DNA of 64,000 nucleotides from Dysosmobacter welbionis (GTDB lineage Bacteria; Bacillota; Clostridia; Oscillospirales; Oscillospiraceae): NCBI RefSeq assembly GCF_005121165.3, contig NZ_CP034413.3, positions 2,480,001 to 2,544,000 of the forward strand, read 5' to 3'. Shown piece by piece: positions 25,711 to 35,995 of this stretch (position 1 is its first letter; each line of letters starts with the position of its first letter). The notes under the pieces were generated by a model. It saw only the letters and a program-made list of their open reading frames with translations, ran no database searches and was not told where the DNA came from. The position numbers and the translations under genes were made by a program.

Positions 25711-27453
25711 TTACTGGGGCAGCGTCTGGACCACGCCGCGGGCACAGTCCACAGAGACCATGGCACCGTCCTTCAGGCGCTGGACGGCGCCGGCGGCGCC
25801 CACGATCACCGCCTTGCCCAACGTCAGGCCCACAGTGGCCGCATGGCCGTTGGTGCCGCTCTCCTCGCTGATGACAGCGGCCGCCTGCCGGATATAGGGC
25901 AGGAGGTCGTTGGTGGTGTAGGGCACCACCAGCACATCCCCGGGGCGGAACTTGGCGGCCACATCCTCCAGTGAGCGGCAGACGCACAGGGGGCCGGAGG
26001 CGTTGCTGGCCCCCACGCCGACGGCGTTGAGCAGGGCCCCGCCCACCAGATGGACCTTGATCATATTGGTGGTGCCGGAGACACCCACGGGCACACCGGC
26101 AGTAATGACCACCAGATCGCCCTGCTTCACGAGTTCTGCCTTCTCTGCCGCCTGGATGGCGAACTCGATCAGCTGGTCGGTGTTCTGGGCATAGGGCATC
26201 AGCAGGGGCACCACGCCCCAGTACAGGGCCATCTGCCGCTGGACCCGCTCACTGAGCAGGCAGGCCACCACCGTGGTGCCGGGGCGGAAACGGCTCACCA
26301 GCCGGGCGGTGGCACCGCTCTGGCTGACGGTGAGGATGGCATCGGCACCGATGTCCATGGCAGTGGTGCAGGCGGCATGGGCCGTGGCGGCGGCGATGGA
26401 CAGGCGGCTGGAACCCGGCAGGTTGCGCATCCGCTTGGCGTAGTTGATGTCCGCCTCGGTCCGCAGGGCAATGGCATCCATGGTCTGCACCGCCTCCACG
26501 GGGTATTTGCCCGCCGCTGTCTCGCCGGAGAGCATGATGGCGGAGGTTCCGTCGTAGATGGCGTTGGCCACGTCGGTGATCTCCGCCCGGGTGGGGCGGG
26601 GATTCTCCATCATAGAGTCCAGCATCTGTGTGGCTGTGATGACAGGCTTGCCGGCGGCCACGCACTGGGCGATCATGTCCTTCTGGATGATGGGAATCTC
26701 TGTGAAGTCGATCTCCACGCCCATATCCCCCCGGGCCACCATGATGCCGTCCGCCACGGACAGGATCTCCGCCAGGTTGCTGACCCCCTCCTGGTTTTCA
26801 ATCTTGGCGATGATCTGGATGGAGGAGTCTGCCTCATCCAGCAGGCGGCGGATCTCCCGCACGTCGTCCGCCGTGCGGACGAAGCTGGCGGCGATGAAGT
26901 CAAAGCCCTGTTCCACGCCGAAGAGGATGTCCTCCCGGTCCCGCTGGCTCATGTAGGGCATGGACAGGCGGATGCCCGGCACATTGACGCCCTTGTTGTT
27001 TTTCATGGCCCCGTCGTTTTCCACCCGGCAGCGGACGTCCGCCGCTGTGGTCTCCAGCACCGTCAGGCGCACCAGGCCGTCGTCCAGCAGGATGGTGTCG
27101 CCGGCCTTCACGTCCCCGGGCAGGTCGGCGTAGGTGATGGAGCAGCCTTGCTCATCCCCCACGATGTCCCGGGTGGTCAGGGTGAACTCCTGGCCGGTCC
27201 GCAGCATGACGGAACCTGCGGCGAAGGACTTCAGCCGGACCTCCGGCCCCTTGGTGTCCAGCATGGCGGCCACCGGCAGGCCCAGCTCCGCCCGCAGGGC
27301 CTTCAGGGCGTCCAGACGACCCTTGTGCTCCGCGTGGCTGCCGTGGGAGAAATTGAACCGGGCCACGTTCATGCCGGCCTCCAGCATCTGCCGCAGGACG
27401 CCCTCCCTGTCCGTGGCCGGACCGAGGGTGCACACGATCTTTGTCTTTCTCAT
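25711..27453 (-). CDS. pyk: Pyruvate kinase with C-terminal PEP-utiliser domain
   Basis: A 580-residue enzyme converting PEP and ADP to pyruvate and ATP, the last step of glycolysis. Visible are the N-terminal TKIVCTLGPAT, the active-site lysine region IIAKIENQEG, MVARGDMGVE, and the ATQMLDSM and PTRAEITDVANA signatures. After the allosteric C domain there is an extra domain of about 105 residues with the swivelling-histidine motif SGTNGHAATVGL, as in Bacillus and many clostridia. Length is normal for that form. It is transcribed alone, with a terminator and a short inverted repeat in its promoter region. Confidence 0.96.
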   Translation of the reverse strand: MRKTKIVCTLGPATDREGVLRQMLEAGMNVARFNFSHGSHAEHKGRLDALKALRAELGLPVAAMLDTKGPEVRLKSFAAGSVMLRTGQEFTLTTRDIVGDEQGCSITYADLPGDVKAGDTILLDDGLVRLTVLETTAADVRCRVENDGAMKNNKGVNVPGIRLSMPYMSQRDREDILFGVEQGFDFIAASFVRTADDVREIRRLLDEADSSIQIIAKIENQEGVSNLAEILSVADGIMVARGDMGVEIDFTEIPIIQKDMIAQCVAAGKPVITATQMLDSMMENPRPTRAEITDVANAIYDGTSAIMLSGETAAGKYPVEAVQTMDAIALRTEADINYAKRMRNLPGSSRLSIAAATAHAACTTAMDIGADAILTVSQSGATARLVSRFRPGTTVVACLLSERVQRQMALYWGVVPLLMPYAQNTDQLIEFAIQAAEKAELVKQGDLVVITAGVPVGVSGTTNMIKVHLVGGALLNAVGVGASNASGPLCVCRSLEDVAAKFRPGDVLVVPYTTNDLLPYIRQAAAVISEESGTNGHAATVGLTLGKAVIVGAAGAVQRLKDGAMVSVDCARGVVQTLPQ

Positions 27454-27487
27454 AAATAAAAATCCACCTTTCGGTCAAAAGGGATAC

Positions 27488-27504
27488 AAACTGTAAGACA
27501 GTTT
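27488..27504. promoter_or_regulatory. Short inverted repeat upstream of pyk
   Basis: AAACTGT-AAG-ACAGTTT lies 35 bases before the pyk start in an AT-rich stretch. It is a possible operator; no clear -10/-35 pair was identified. Confidence 0.3.
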
Positions 27505-27588
27505 ATCACAAAGCCGCAGCGCAAAAAAGTGGAAAAGTGTTCAATAAACAAGAGGGATCCGCCAAAAGGCCCGTCAGCGCGGGAAGGC

Positions 27589-28011
27589 TCACATCCCCAG
27601 CTTTTCCCGCAGGGCGGCGATCATCTCTTGATATTCGCCCTCGGAGAGCAGCACCGGCTTCGGATTCGTGATGGCAAAGGAACCGCCGAACTCGAATCCG
27701 CCCTCGTATTTGGGTACGATATGGAAGTGCAGGTGGGGATTCGTATCGCCGAAGGAGCCCAGGTTGATCTTGTCGCAGCCCCACAGTTCCTTCACTGCAC
27801 CGGAGGCCCGGGCCAGATCCCGGGCGAAGGCGGCCAGCTCCTCCGGCCCGCACTCGCACAGCTCCTTCCGGTGGTTCTTCAGCGCCAGGGCGCAGCGGCC
27901 CTTGTGGGCCTGATCCTTGAAGAGATAGAGCACACCGGCCTCCATCTCGCCGACCTTGTACATGATGGCCTCCCGGCCCTCGTGATGTTCATCGCAGTAA
28001 AAGCATCCCAT
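27589..28011 (-). CDS. HIT-family nucleotide hydrolase/transferase
   Basis: A 140-residue HIT protein with the triad motif HLHFHIVPK (His93, His95, His97); the last histidine of the HxHxH block is the nucleophile. The N-terminus has CFYC and a pair of histidines that could bind zinc, as in some bacterial HIT proteins. Such enzymes hydrolyse adenosine phosphoramidates or dinucleotides. The substrate here is unknown. It is a single gene, convergent with nothing and about 135 bases from pyk. Confidence 0.88.
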   Translation of the reverse strand: MGCFYCDEHHEGREAIMYKVGEMEAGVLYLFKDQAHKGRCALALKNHRKELCECGPEELAAFARDLARASGAVKELWGCDKINLGSFGDTNPHLHFHIVPKYEGGFEFGGSFAITNPKPVLLSEGEYQEMIAALREKLGM

Positions 28012-28166
28012 GGCTAGATCTCCTTTTGTCAGAATACGGAGGAAATTTTCCCCTTATTACCATACAACCCAAAACCGCCGCCGTCAAGCATCAGTTCAGG
28101 ATTGCGCCGGGGCAGAGGTTCTGGTATCATCAGGGTATCAAGAACGAAGACGGAGGAGGAATCGAC

Positions 28167-29099
28167 ATGAAACTCGGCTTGGTGACGGACAGCCTGGTAG
28201 ACCGCTCCCTGGCAGAGGCAGCGGCCGTCTGCCGGGGACTGGGGCTGGAGCAGGTGGAGTTGGGCTGCGGCAACTGGTCCCCGGCGCCCCATGTGGACCT
28301 GAAAGGGCTGACGGCGGACGCCGGTGCCCGGCACCGGCTGCTGGATACTCTGGGGGAAAACGGCCTCACGATCTCCGCCCTGAACTGCTCCGGCAACCCC
28401 CTGTTCCCCGGGGAGAAGGGAGCCGGAGACAGGGCGGTGGCGGAGGGCACGTTCCTCCTGGCGGAGCAGCTAGGGGTGGAGACCGTGGTGATGATGAGCG
28501 GCCTGCCCGGCGGCTGCCCGGAGGACCGCACTCCCACCTGGATCGTCACGTCCTGGCCGCCGGAGACGGAGGAAATCCTCCGCTACCAGTGGAAGGCGGC
28601 CGTCCCGGTGTGGAAGGCGCTGGCCGCCCGGGCCCGGGACCACGGGGTGAAGCGCATCGCCCTGGAGTTCCATGGCTGGCAGCTGGTGTACAATGTGGAG
28701 ACGCTCCGCCGCCTGCGGAGTGAGGTGGGAGACGACATTCTGGGGGTGAATCTGGACCCCAGCCATCTCTTCTGGATGGGGGCGGACCCCGTGGAGGTGG
28801 CCCGCGCCCTGGCGGACTGCATCTACCATGTCCACATCAAGGACGTGCGCCTGGAGCCGGCTGCCGGGCAGAACACCCTGCTGGACACCAAGGGCGTGCT
28901 GGAGTTCGCCAGCCGCTCCTGGAACTTCGTCACCCCCGGCACAGGCCACGACGCCGCCTGGTGGCGCCGCTTTCTGGAGACGCTGCAGGACTGCGGCTAC
29001 GACGGCGCCCTCAGCATCGAACAGGAGGATTACACCATCCCGCTGGAGGAGGCCCTGCAGAAGGCCGTGTCCCTGCTGCGGCAGGCGCTGCCCGCCTGA
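28167..29099 (+). CDS. Sugar phosphate isomerase/epimerase (xylose isomerase-like TIM barrel)
   Basis: A 310-residue AP-endonuclease-2-type TIM barrel. Metal-ligand positions are visible as ALEFHGW (about 171-177), NLDPSH (about 194-199), HIKD (about 225-228) and a late SIEQED. Close relatives act in inositol or other sugar catabolism, but no catabolic partner is encoded nearby, so the substrate is open. The ATG at 28167 is preceded by CGGAGGAGG; the frame is open upstream without a comparable signal. A strong terminator follows. Confidence 0.85.
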   Translation: MKLGLVTDSLVDRSLAEAAAVCRGLGLEQVELGCGNWSPAPHVDLKGLTADAGARHRLLDTLGENGLTISALNCSGNPLFPGEKGAGDRAVAEGTFLLAEQLGVETVVMMSGLPGGCPEDRTPTWIVTSWPPETEEILRYQWKAAVPVWKALAARARDHGVKRIALEFHGWQLVYNVETLRRLRSEVGDDILGVNLDPSHLFWMGADPVEVARALADCIYHVHIKDVRLEPAAGQNTLLDTKGVLEFASRSWNFVTPGTGHDAAWWRRFLETLQDCGYDGALSIEQEDYTIPLEEALQKAVSLLRQALPA

Positions 29100-29107
29100 A
29101 ATACGCA

Positions 29108-29141
29108 AAGCCCCGCCTCACGAACGAGGCGGGGCTTTTTT
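29108..29141 (+). terminator. Terminator after the sugar isomerase gene
   Basis: Stem AAGCCCCGCCTC/GAGGCGGGGCTT followed by T6. Confidence 0.9.
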
Positions 29142-29151
29142 CAGAACAGGA

Positions 29152-29505
29152 TCACCGCAGGAAATTCCAGTACAGGGTAATGGCCGCCGCCAGCAGGAGC
29201 TGCACGGCCAGGATCACCGGCACGCCCACCCGAAAGACCCGGTGGAGCGTCTTGTGGCGGAAGAGGTACATCCCCAGCAGGGCACCCACGCTGCCGCCCA
29301 CCACGGCCAGAAGCAACAGATTTTTCTCCGGCACCCGCTGGCGGAACCGGGGGTGTTTGGCCAGGAGCTTGTCTACGCCGAAGATCAAAAAGGTCACAGT
29401 GTTGATGAGCACCAGCCAGGCGGCCAGCAGCCCCAGGGGAGAGCCGATGAAGGCAACGATACGGTCATTGTGCTCTGTGGGCAGATAGAGTGTCTTTTCT
29501 TCCAT
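29152..29505 (-). CDS. DUF1294 membrane protein
   Basis: A 117-residue protein with three hydrophobic segments. The DUF1294 pattern is clear: LINTVTFLIFGVDKLLAKHPRFRQRVPEKNLL with GGSVGALLGMYLFRHKT following it (conserved D-K, R-VPE and G-S-G-A-G-M-RHK residues). The start MEEKTLYL at 29505 is chosen because AGGAGGCGG lies directly before it. Function of the family is unknown. It is a single gene between two terminator or intergenic regions. Confidence 0.85.
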   Translation of the reverse strand: MEEKTLYLPTEHNDRIVAFIGSPLGLLAAWLVLINTVTFLIFGVDKLLAKHPRFRQRVPEKNLLLLAVVGGSVGALLGMYLFRHKTLHRVFRVGVPVILAVQLLLAAAITLYWNFLR

Positions 29506-29573
29506 AACGGCCGCCTCCTGAAACAGCACTGGACTGGCCGGGAGTTCCCAGCCAGTCCAGTGTAGCAGAAGTT

Positions 29574-30503
<930 letters not shown>

Positions 30504-30584
30504 GATAAAAACCTCCAGATTTGAATTTTGGTTATTCGATGGGGAATGGGGTGTCAGGAATTGGAAATGGGGGGACCGGGAACT

Positions 30585-31667
30585 TTAAAGCCCAGCCCGC
30601 AGCTTCAGCGCTTCCGCGCTCATGGCGGGGTTGATGGTCTCCGCCCCCTCCATGGCGATGGCGGAGGCTGCCAGACCCGCCTTGGCGGTGCCCGTCAGAT
30701 CCGTGCCCGCAAGATAGGCCCAGGTGATGGCTGCCATGAAGGCATCCCCGCAGCCGGTGGTGTTCACCATCTCCGCCGGCAGGACGGGCAGGTGCACCCG
30801 CTCCCCGGAACGGTCGGCGGCGAACACGCCGTCTCCGCCTAGAGAGATGAATACCCGGTGAAGACCGGTGGCCAGCAGGGCGTCCGCGGCGGCGCGCAGG
30901 CTGGCCTCATCGGTGATGGCCACGCCGGAGAGCAGCTCCGCCTCGATGCGGTTGGGCTTGAGGGTGTGGAGCCTGCCCAGCACCGGCTGCAACTTCACCG
31001 CCTTGGCGGTGGAGACCGGGTCGGCAAAGATAGGCACCGGGCAGTTCTCTGCCAGATAGGCGATGCTCTCCGCGGGAATATTGGTGTCGATCACCAGCAC
31101 CTGGCTGCCGGACAGCAGCTTCTGCCGCTGAGAGAGCAGCTGGGGTGTCAGATGGCGGTAGATGTCCATGTCACTGACCGCCAGCAGCATGTCGCCCTTC
31201 TCGTCATTGATGAAGAGATAAGTGGAGGTGTGCCCCTCCGGGATCACCGGGGATTGGGAGATGTCGATGCCCAGTTCCCCGCAGCTGGCGGCGATCTTCT
31301 GGGCGTACAGGTCGTCGCCGAAGGCGGTGACCATCCGCACGTCCAGGCCCAGAAGGCTCATGTTGTGGGCGATGTTCCGGCCCACGCCGCCCAGACTCAT
31401 CCGCACCGCGCCGGGGTTGGAGTCCCGGTCCACCGGCACCTCCGACGGCCAGCCGCCGATGTCCATGTTGACGCCGCCCACCACCGTGACATAGGGCGCT
31501 GTATGGACGATGTAGCCTTTGCCGGTGATGTAGCCCTTCTTCATCAGGTTGGAGATGTGCACCGCCACGGAGGACCGGGTGATGCCGGCCTTCTCCGCCA
31601 GTTCCTGCTGGGAGATGAGAGGGTTTTCTTCGATCCAGTTCAGAATCTGCCGTTCCCGCTGGGTCAT
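30585..31667 (-). CDS. psuK: Pseudouridine kinase with N-terminal HTH domain
   Basis: A 360-residue protein. Residues 1-58 form a winged helix (QQELAEKAGITRSSVAVHIS recognition helix). Residues 60-355 are a PfkB kinase with the N-terminal GGVNMDIGG motif and the C-terminal NTTGCGDAFMAA motif carrying the catalytic aspartate. It phosphorylates pseudouridine for PsuG. The fused DNA-binding domain suggests that the kinase also regulates its own operon, perhaps through the inverted repeat just upstream (31683-31716). Confidence 0.92.
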   Translation of the reverse strand: MTQRERQILNWIEENPLISQQELAEKAGITRSSVAVHISNLMKKGYITGKGYIVHTAPYVTVVGGVNMDIGGWPSEVPVDRDSNPGAVRMSLGGVGRNIAHNMSLLGLDVRMVTAFGDDLYAQKIAASCGELGIDISQSPVIPEGHTSTYLFINDEKGDMLLAVSDMDIYRHLTPQLLSQRQKLLSGSQVLVIDTNIPAESIAYLAENCPVPIFADPVSTAKAVKLQPVLGRLHTLKPNRIEAELLSGVAITDEASLRAAADALLATGLHRVFISLGGDGVFAADRSGERVHLPVLPAEMVNTTGCGDAFMAAITWAYLAGTDLTGTAKAGLAASAIAMEGAETINPAMSAEALKLRAGL

Positions 31668-31682
31668 GGCGCCGCCTCCTTG

Positions 31683-31716
31683 TAAGCAAAAATTAAGATA
31701 TATAATCTAATGCTTA
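31683..31716. promoter_or_regulatory. Inverted repeat in the psuK promoter region
   Basis: TAAGCA (31683-31688) and TGCTTA (31711-31716) flank an AT-rich core containing the palindrome AGATTATATATCT (minus strand). A TTGACT -35-like hexamer lies upstream on the minus strand near 31740. It is a candidate operator for the HTH domain of PsuK. Confidence 0.4.
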
Positions 31717-31928
31717 GTTTATCTGTTTTTTTGAAAAAGTCAAGACCCAATTTTTAGCCGTCAGCCGTCTGTGGGACGGGGATGCCCGCTTCGCCTGCCG
31801 CAGGTACCGGACAGAGAGGTGCTGATGGGGCGGGAGCTTCATGTTCTCCCAGCGGAATAAAAATCGCGCCGGAAGTGGAACCAAACCGCCGCCTTTGCCG
31901 ACTATACAGGCAGAGGAGGCGATGCTTC

Positions 31929-32828
31929 ATGAAAAAATGGTGCCTGTTTTTGAGCCTGTATTTCTGTATCTGTCTGCTGGCAGCCTGCGCCGGAGGGGAC
32001 GTCTCCGCCGGTGCGGGGGCCGATTCCGGCGGCACACCCGCGGAGGAGACCCGGACCGGAGGAGAGACGACGGAGCCCGGCCGGGTGACGGAGACCTTCC
32101 GGCTGGTGACTGTGGGGGACGGCGATGATCCGGCTTCTGTGCTGGCCGGGACGGACGGCGGGGCCGGAGCTGTGTACACCCTGGACCTCTTCAGTGTGGA
32201 AGACCTGACTATCGAGGGATACACCCAGGAGGAGATGGACCTGCTGGACTGGTCTCCCATGCCTGGCGCTCTGGTGGAGGTCACCTGGGACGGCTCCGTC
32301 ATGGAGTCCTACCCCATGCGGTTCGGCACGGTGGCCTCCGTTCGCATCCTGGAGGACGGCTTTGACGATCTGTGCCGGCTGCACCTGGACGTGCTGAACG
32401 ATCTCTGGGAGGTGGACCCCAGCCTGAATGATGGCATCACGGAGCTGGGGGTGGACCTGTCCGGGACCTCCCTGCCGGAAAGCGAACAGGCCGCGGTGGC
32501 CTATGCCTTCGGCTCCGCCCACGGGCTGATGGCTATGGAGGGCACATATCAGGACTTCGTGGACAGCGGGTATATCGACGGGGAAGCACTGTTCTGGAAG
32601 GACGGCTGCCTGTTCTCCGTCAAAGAGACCCAGGATGAAAACCCGGTGACCTTTAATCTGCCCAGTTTCGGTCCTGGGGACGAGATGCCGGACTACAGTG
32701 GCGTCCGCTTTGACGCGGAGAAGTGGCGCAGCGGCCTGGGGGCCTATTTCTTCACAGACTGCACCGCTGTCCGAAATGGCGGCGGCCAGTGGGGCGATTA
32801 CACCGTGGGGGCGGAGGCGATCGCCTGA
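31929..32828 (+). CDS. Predicted lipoprotein of unknown function
   Basis: A 299-residue protein. The signal peptide (MKKWCLFLSLYFCICLLAAC) ends in a lipobox with the acylated cysteine at residue 20. A low-complexity G, E, T and A-rich stretch to about residue 55 is a typical surface linker. The mature part has an OB-like beta section (about 60-140). It is followed by a GerMN-like region with a hydrophobic NDGITELGVDLSGTSLP segment, so a distant sporulation/GerMN relation is possible but unproven. The ATG at 31929 follows GAGGAGG. It stands alone. Confidence 0.65.
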   Translation: MKKWCLFLSLYFCICLLAACAGGDVSAGAGADSGGTPAEETRTGGETTEPGRVTETFRLVTVGDGDDPASVLAGTDGGAGAVYTLDLFSVEDLTIEGYTQEEMDLLDWSPMPGALVEVTWDGSVMESYPMRFGTVASVRILEDGFDDLCRLHLDVLNDLWEVDPSLNDGITELGVDLSGTSLPESEQAAVAYAFGSAHGLMAMEGTYQDFVDSGYIDGEALFWKDGCLFSVKETQDENPVTFNLPSFGPGDEMPDYSGVRFDAEKWRSGLGAYFFTDCTAVRNGGGQWGDYTVGAEAIA

Positions 32829-32853
32829 AAACCGGGAAAACGCCCGTTCCCTC

Positions 32854-32882
32854 TTGTAAAACTATTTGAAATGGAGTACAAT
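32854..32882 (+). promoter_or_regulatory. Promoter of asnS
   Basis: TTGTAA (32854-32859), 17 bases, TACAAT (32877-32882), about 50 bases before the asnS ATG. Confidence 0.65.
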
Positions 32883-32934
32883 ATCCATGATTATGCAGCC
32901 ATTTCCAGCAAAAACAAGAAAACGGGTGAAGTTT

Positions 32935-34328
<1,394 letters not shown>

Positions 34329-34344
34329 AAAATAAAATCGACTC

Positions 34345-34384
34345 CGGCGCCCTGTCCATCTGCTTGGACAGGGCGCCGTTTTTT
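34345..34384 (+). terminator. Terminator of asnS
   Basis: Stem CGGCGCCCTGTCC/GGACAGGGCGCCG followed by T6. Confidence 0.92.
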
Positions 34385-34507
34385 GCGGTTGTGGGGACGG
34401 AGGGCGGTACCCTTCTGCGCATTGCCGGCGGTCCGCTGCAACAGTTTTTCTTGAGGAGAGGCGGGGCCCTAGTGTATAGTTAGGAAAAACTCAAAAGGAG
34501 GAAAAAA

Positions 34508-34789
34508 ATGGAAAGCGATACAATGGAACTTCTGCGCCTGATGCTGGCGCATCTGCGGCCCAGGCTTCAGGGACGGGACGAAGAGTGGCAGGCGCTGGAG
34601 CGGAAGCAGCAAGAACTGATGGCCAGCTTCCGGGAAACCCACGGCGGGGACGTGCCGCTGCTGGAGGAGGTCCTGGAGATGGAGGACGCCTGGGCTGGCG
34701 CGGGAGAACGGGCCTGCGCCGCCCACTTCTTTCTGGGGCTGCAAATGGGCCTGGACCTGGGGAAGCTGAACTATCTGCGGGAGGAATAG
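34508..34789 (+). CDS. Small helical protein of unknown function
   Basis: A 93-residue, all-helical, acidic protein ending in a FFLGLQMGLDLGKLNYL helix, with no membrane segment or cysteine motif beyond one Cys. The pattern is like small uncharacterised clostridial proteins (DUF6809-like), but the resemblance is only moderate. A strong AAAGGAGG site precedes the ATG. Upstream is a TTGAGG-18-TATAGT promoter (34451-34480). It is an independent, well-expressed-looking gene closed by a long hairpin. Confidence 0.65.
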   Translation: MESDTMELLRLMLAHLRPRLQGRDEEWQALERKQQELMASFRETHGGDVPLLEEVLEMEDAWAGAGERACAAHFFLGLQMGLDLGKLNYLREE

Positions 34790-34810
34790 GCGCTGCCCCG
34801 GAGTGCGCGT

Positions 34811-34852
34811 GAAAGAGAGCGCCCGGACCACGTGGCCCGGGCGCTCTCTTTC
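34811..34852. terminator. Bidirectional terminator
   Basis: Stem GAAAGAGAGCGCCCGG and its near-complement with CTCTCTTTC at the end, placed between the convergent small gene and the ABC ATPase gene. Confidence 0.85.
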
Positions 34853-34876
34853 AGTTAGATGAAGAACTGTGCCGGA

Positions 34877-35995
34877 TCAGGCCAGCACCCGCACGCAGCG
34901 GTCGATGAGGGTCATGTGGACCGCTTCGCCCTCTGCGAAGCGCTTGGACAGCTGGGGGTTGTAGACCTCCACGATGATGGGCTGGTCGCCCAGCATGACC
35001 TCGTACTCCACTTTGGCACCGTAGTAAGTGGCCCGGGAGACACGGCCGGACAGGGGGCCCTCTTCCTCAGAGAGGAGAATAGACTCCGGACGAACCGCCA
35101 GGCAGCAGGGGCCGTCCTTCTGGACGCCCTCCATCTTGCCGGGGGCGGGGATGGGGAAGGTGTGGCCGCCCACTTCCACCAGGGCGTTCTCGCCGTCCAT
35201 GCCGCGGAAGGTGCCGTCGATGAAGTTGGCCTTGCCGATGAAGTTGGCCACGAACCGGCTGTTGGGCTGCTCATAGATCTCTGTGGGCGTGCCCTGCTGG
35301 CAGATGACGCCGTCCTTCATGATGACCACCCGGTCGGAGATGGCCATGGCCTCGGACTGGTCATGGGTGACATAAAGGGAGGTGATGCCCAGCCGTTTCT
35401 GAAGGGCCCGGAGCTCGTCCCGCATGCTCTCCCGCAGCTTGGCGTCCAAGTTGGACAGGGGCTCGTCAAACAACAGCACGCTGGGCTCAATGACCACGGC
35501 GCGGGCCAGGGCCACCCGCTGCTGCTGTCCGCCGGAGAGCTGGTTGGGGAACCGGCGCTCCATACCGGTCAGCTGCATCAGCTCCATGACGGCGTTGGTG
35601 CGGCGGACCACCTCATCCTGGGAGACCTTGGCCACTTTCAGACCGTAGGCCACGTTCTCCCAGATGTTCAGATGGGGGAACAGAGCGTAGCTCTGGAACA
35701 CCATGGAGATGCCCCGCTTGTTGGGGGGGATCTTGGCAACATCCCGCTCACCGATAAACACGCTGCCGCTGGTGGGGTACTCAAAGCCGGAGATCATCCG
35801 CAGCGTGGTGGTTTTGCCGCAGCCGGAAGGGCCCAGCAGCGTCACCATCTCGCCGTCCTGGATGTTCAGGTTGATGTGGTCCACAGCCACGAAATCCTTG
35901 CCGGTATCCGGCTGCTGGAAGATCTTGGTGATCTCTTTTAAAACCACGCCGGAGCTCTTTTTGCCCAGCGCCGACTTTTCCATCTGCTTGCTCAT
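34877..35995 (-). CDS. ABC importer ATP-binding protein, FbpC/PotA type
   Basis: A 372-residue ATPase. Walker [12 protein letters not shown], signature [15 protein letters not shown] and Walker [17 protein letters not shown] lie in the first 240 residues. A C-terminal TOBE domain of about 110 residues follows, as in CUT1/FbpC/PotA importers. It is the third gene of a binding protein-permease-ATPase operon and overlaps the permease by 4 bases. The substrate class is set by the partners (iron(III) or 2-aminoethylphosphonate type), not by this subunit. Confidence 0.9.
   Translation of the reverse strand: MSKQMEKSALGKKSSGVVLKEITKIFQQPDTGKDFVAVDHINLNIQDGEMVTLLGPSGCGKTTTLRMISGFEYPTSGSVFIGERDVAKIPPNKRGISMVFQSYALFPHLNIWENVAYGLKVAKVSQDEVVRRTNAVMELMQLTGMERRFPNQLSGGQQQRVALARAVVIEPSVLLFDEPLSNLDAKLRESMRDELRALQKRLGITSLYVTHDQSEAMAISDRVVIMKDGVICQQGTPTEIYEQPNSRFVANFIGKANFIDGTFRGMDGENALVEVGGHTFPIPAPGKMEGVQKDGPCCLAVRPESILLSEEEGPLSGRVSRATYYGAKVEYEVMLGDQPIIVEVYNPQLSKRFAEGEAVHMTLIDRCVRVLA

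Noticed and set aside
26050-27459. Plus-strand open frame opposite pyk
   Set aside because: Pyruvate kinase on the other strand is unambiguous; the shadow has no motif.
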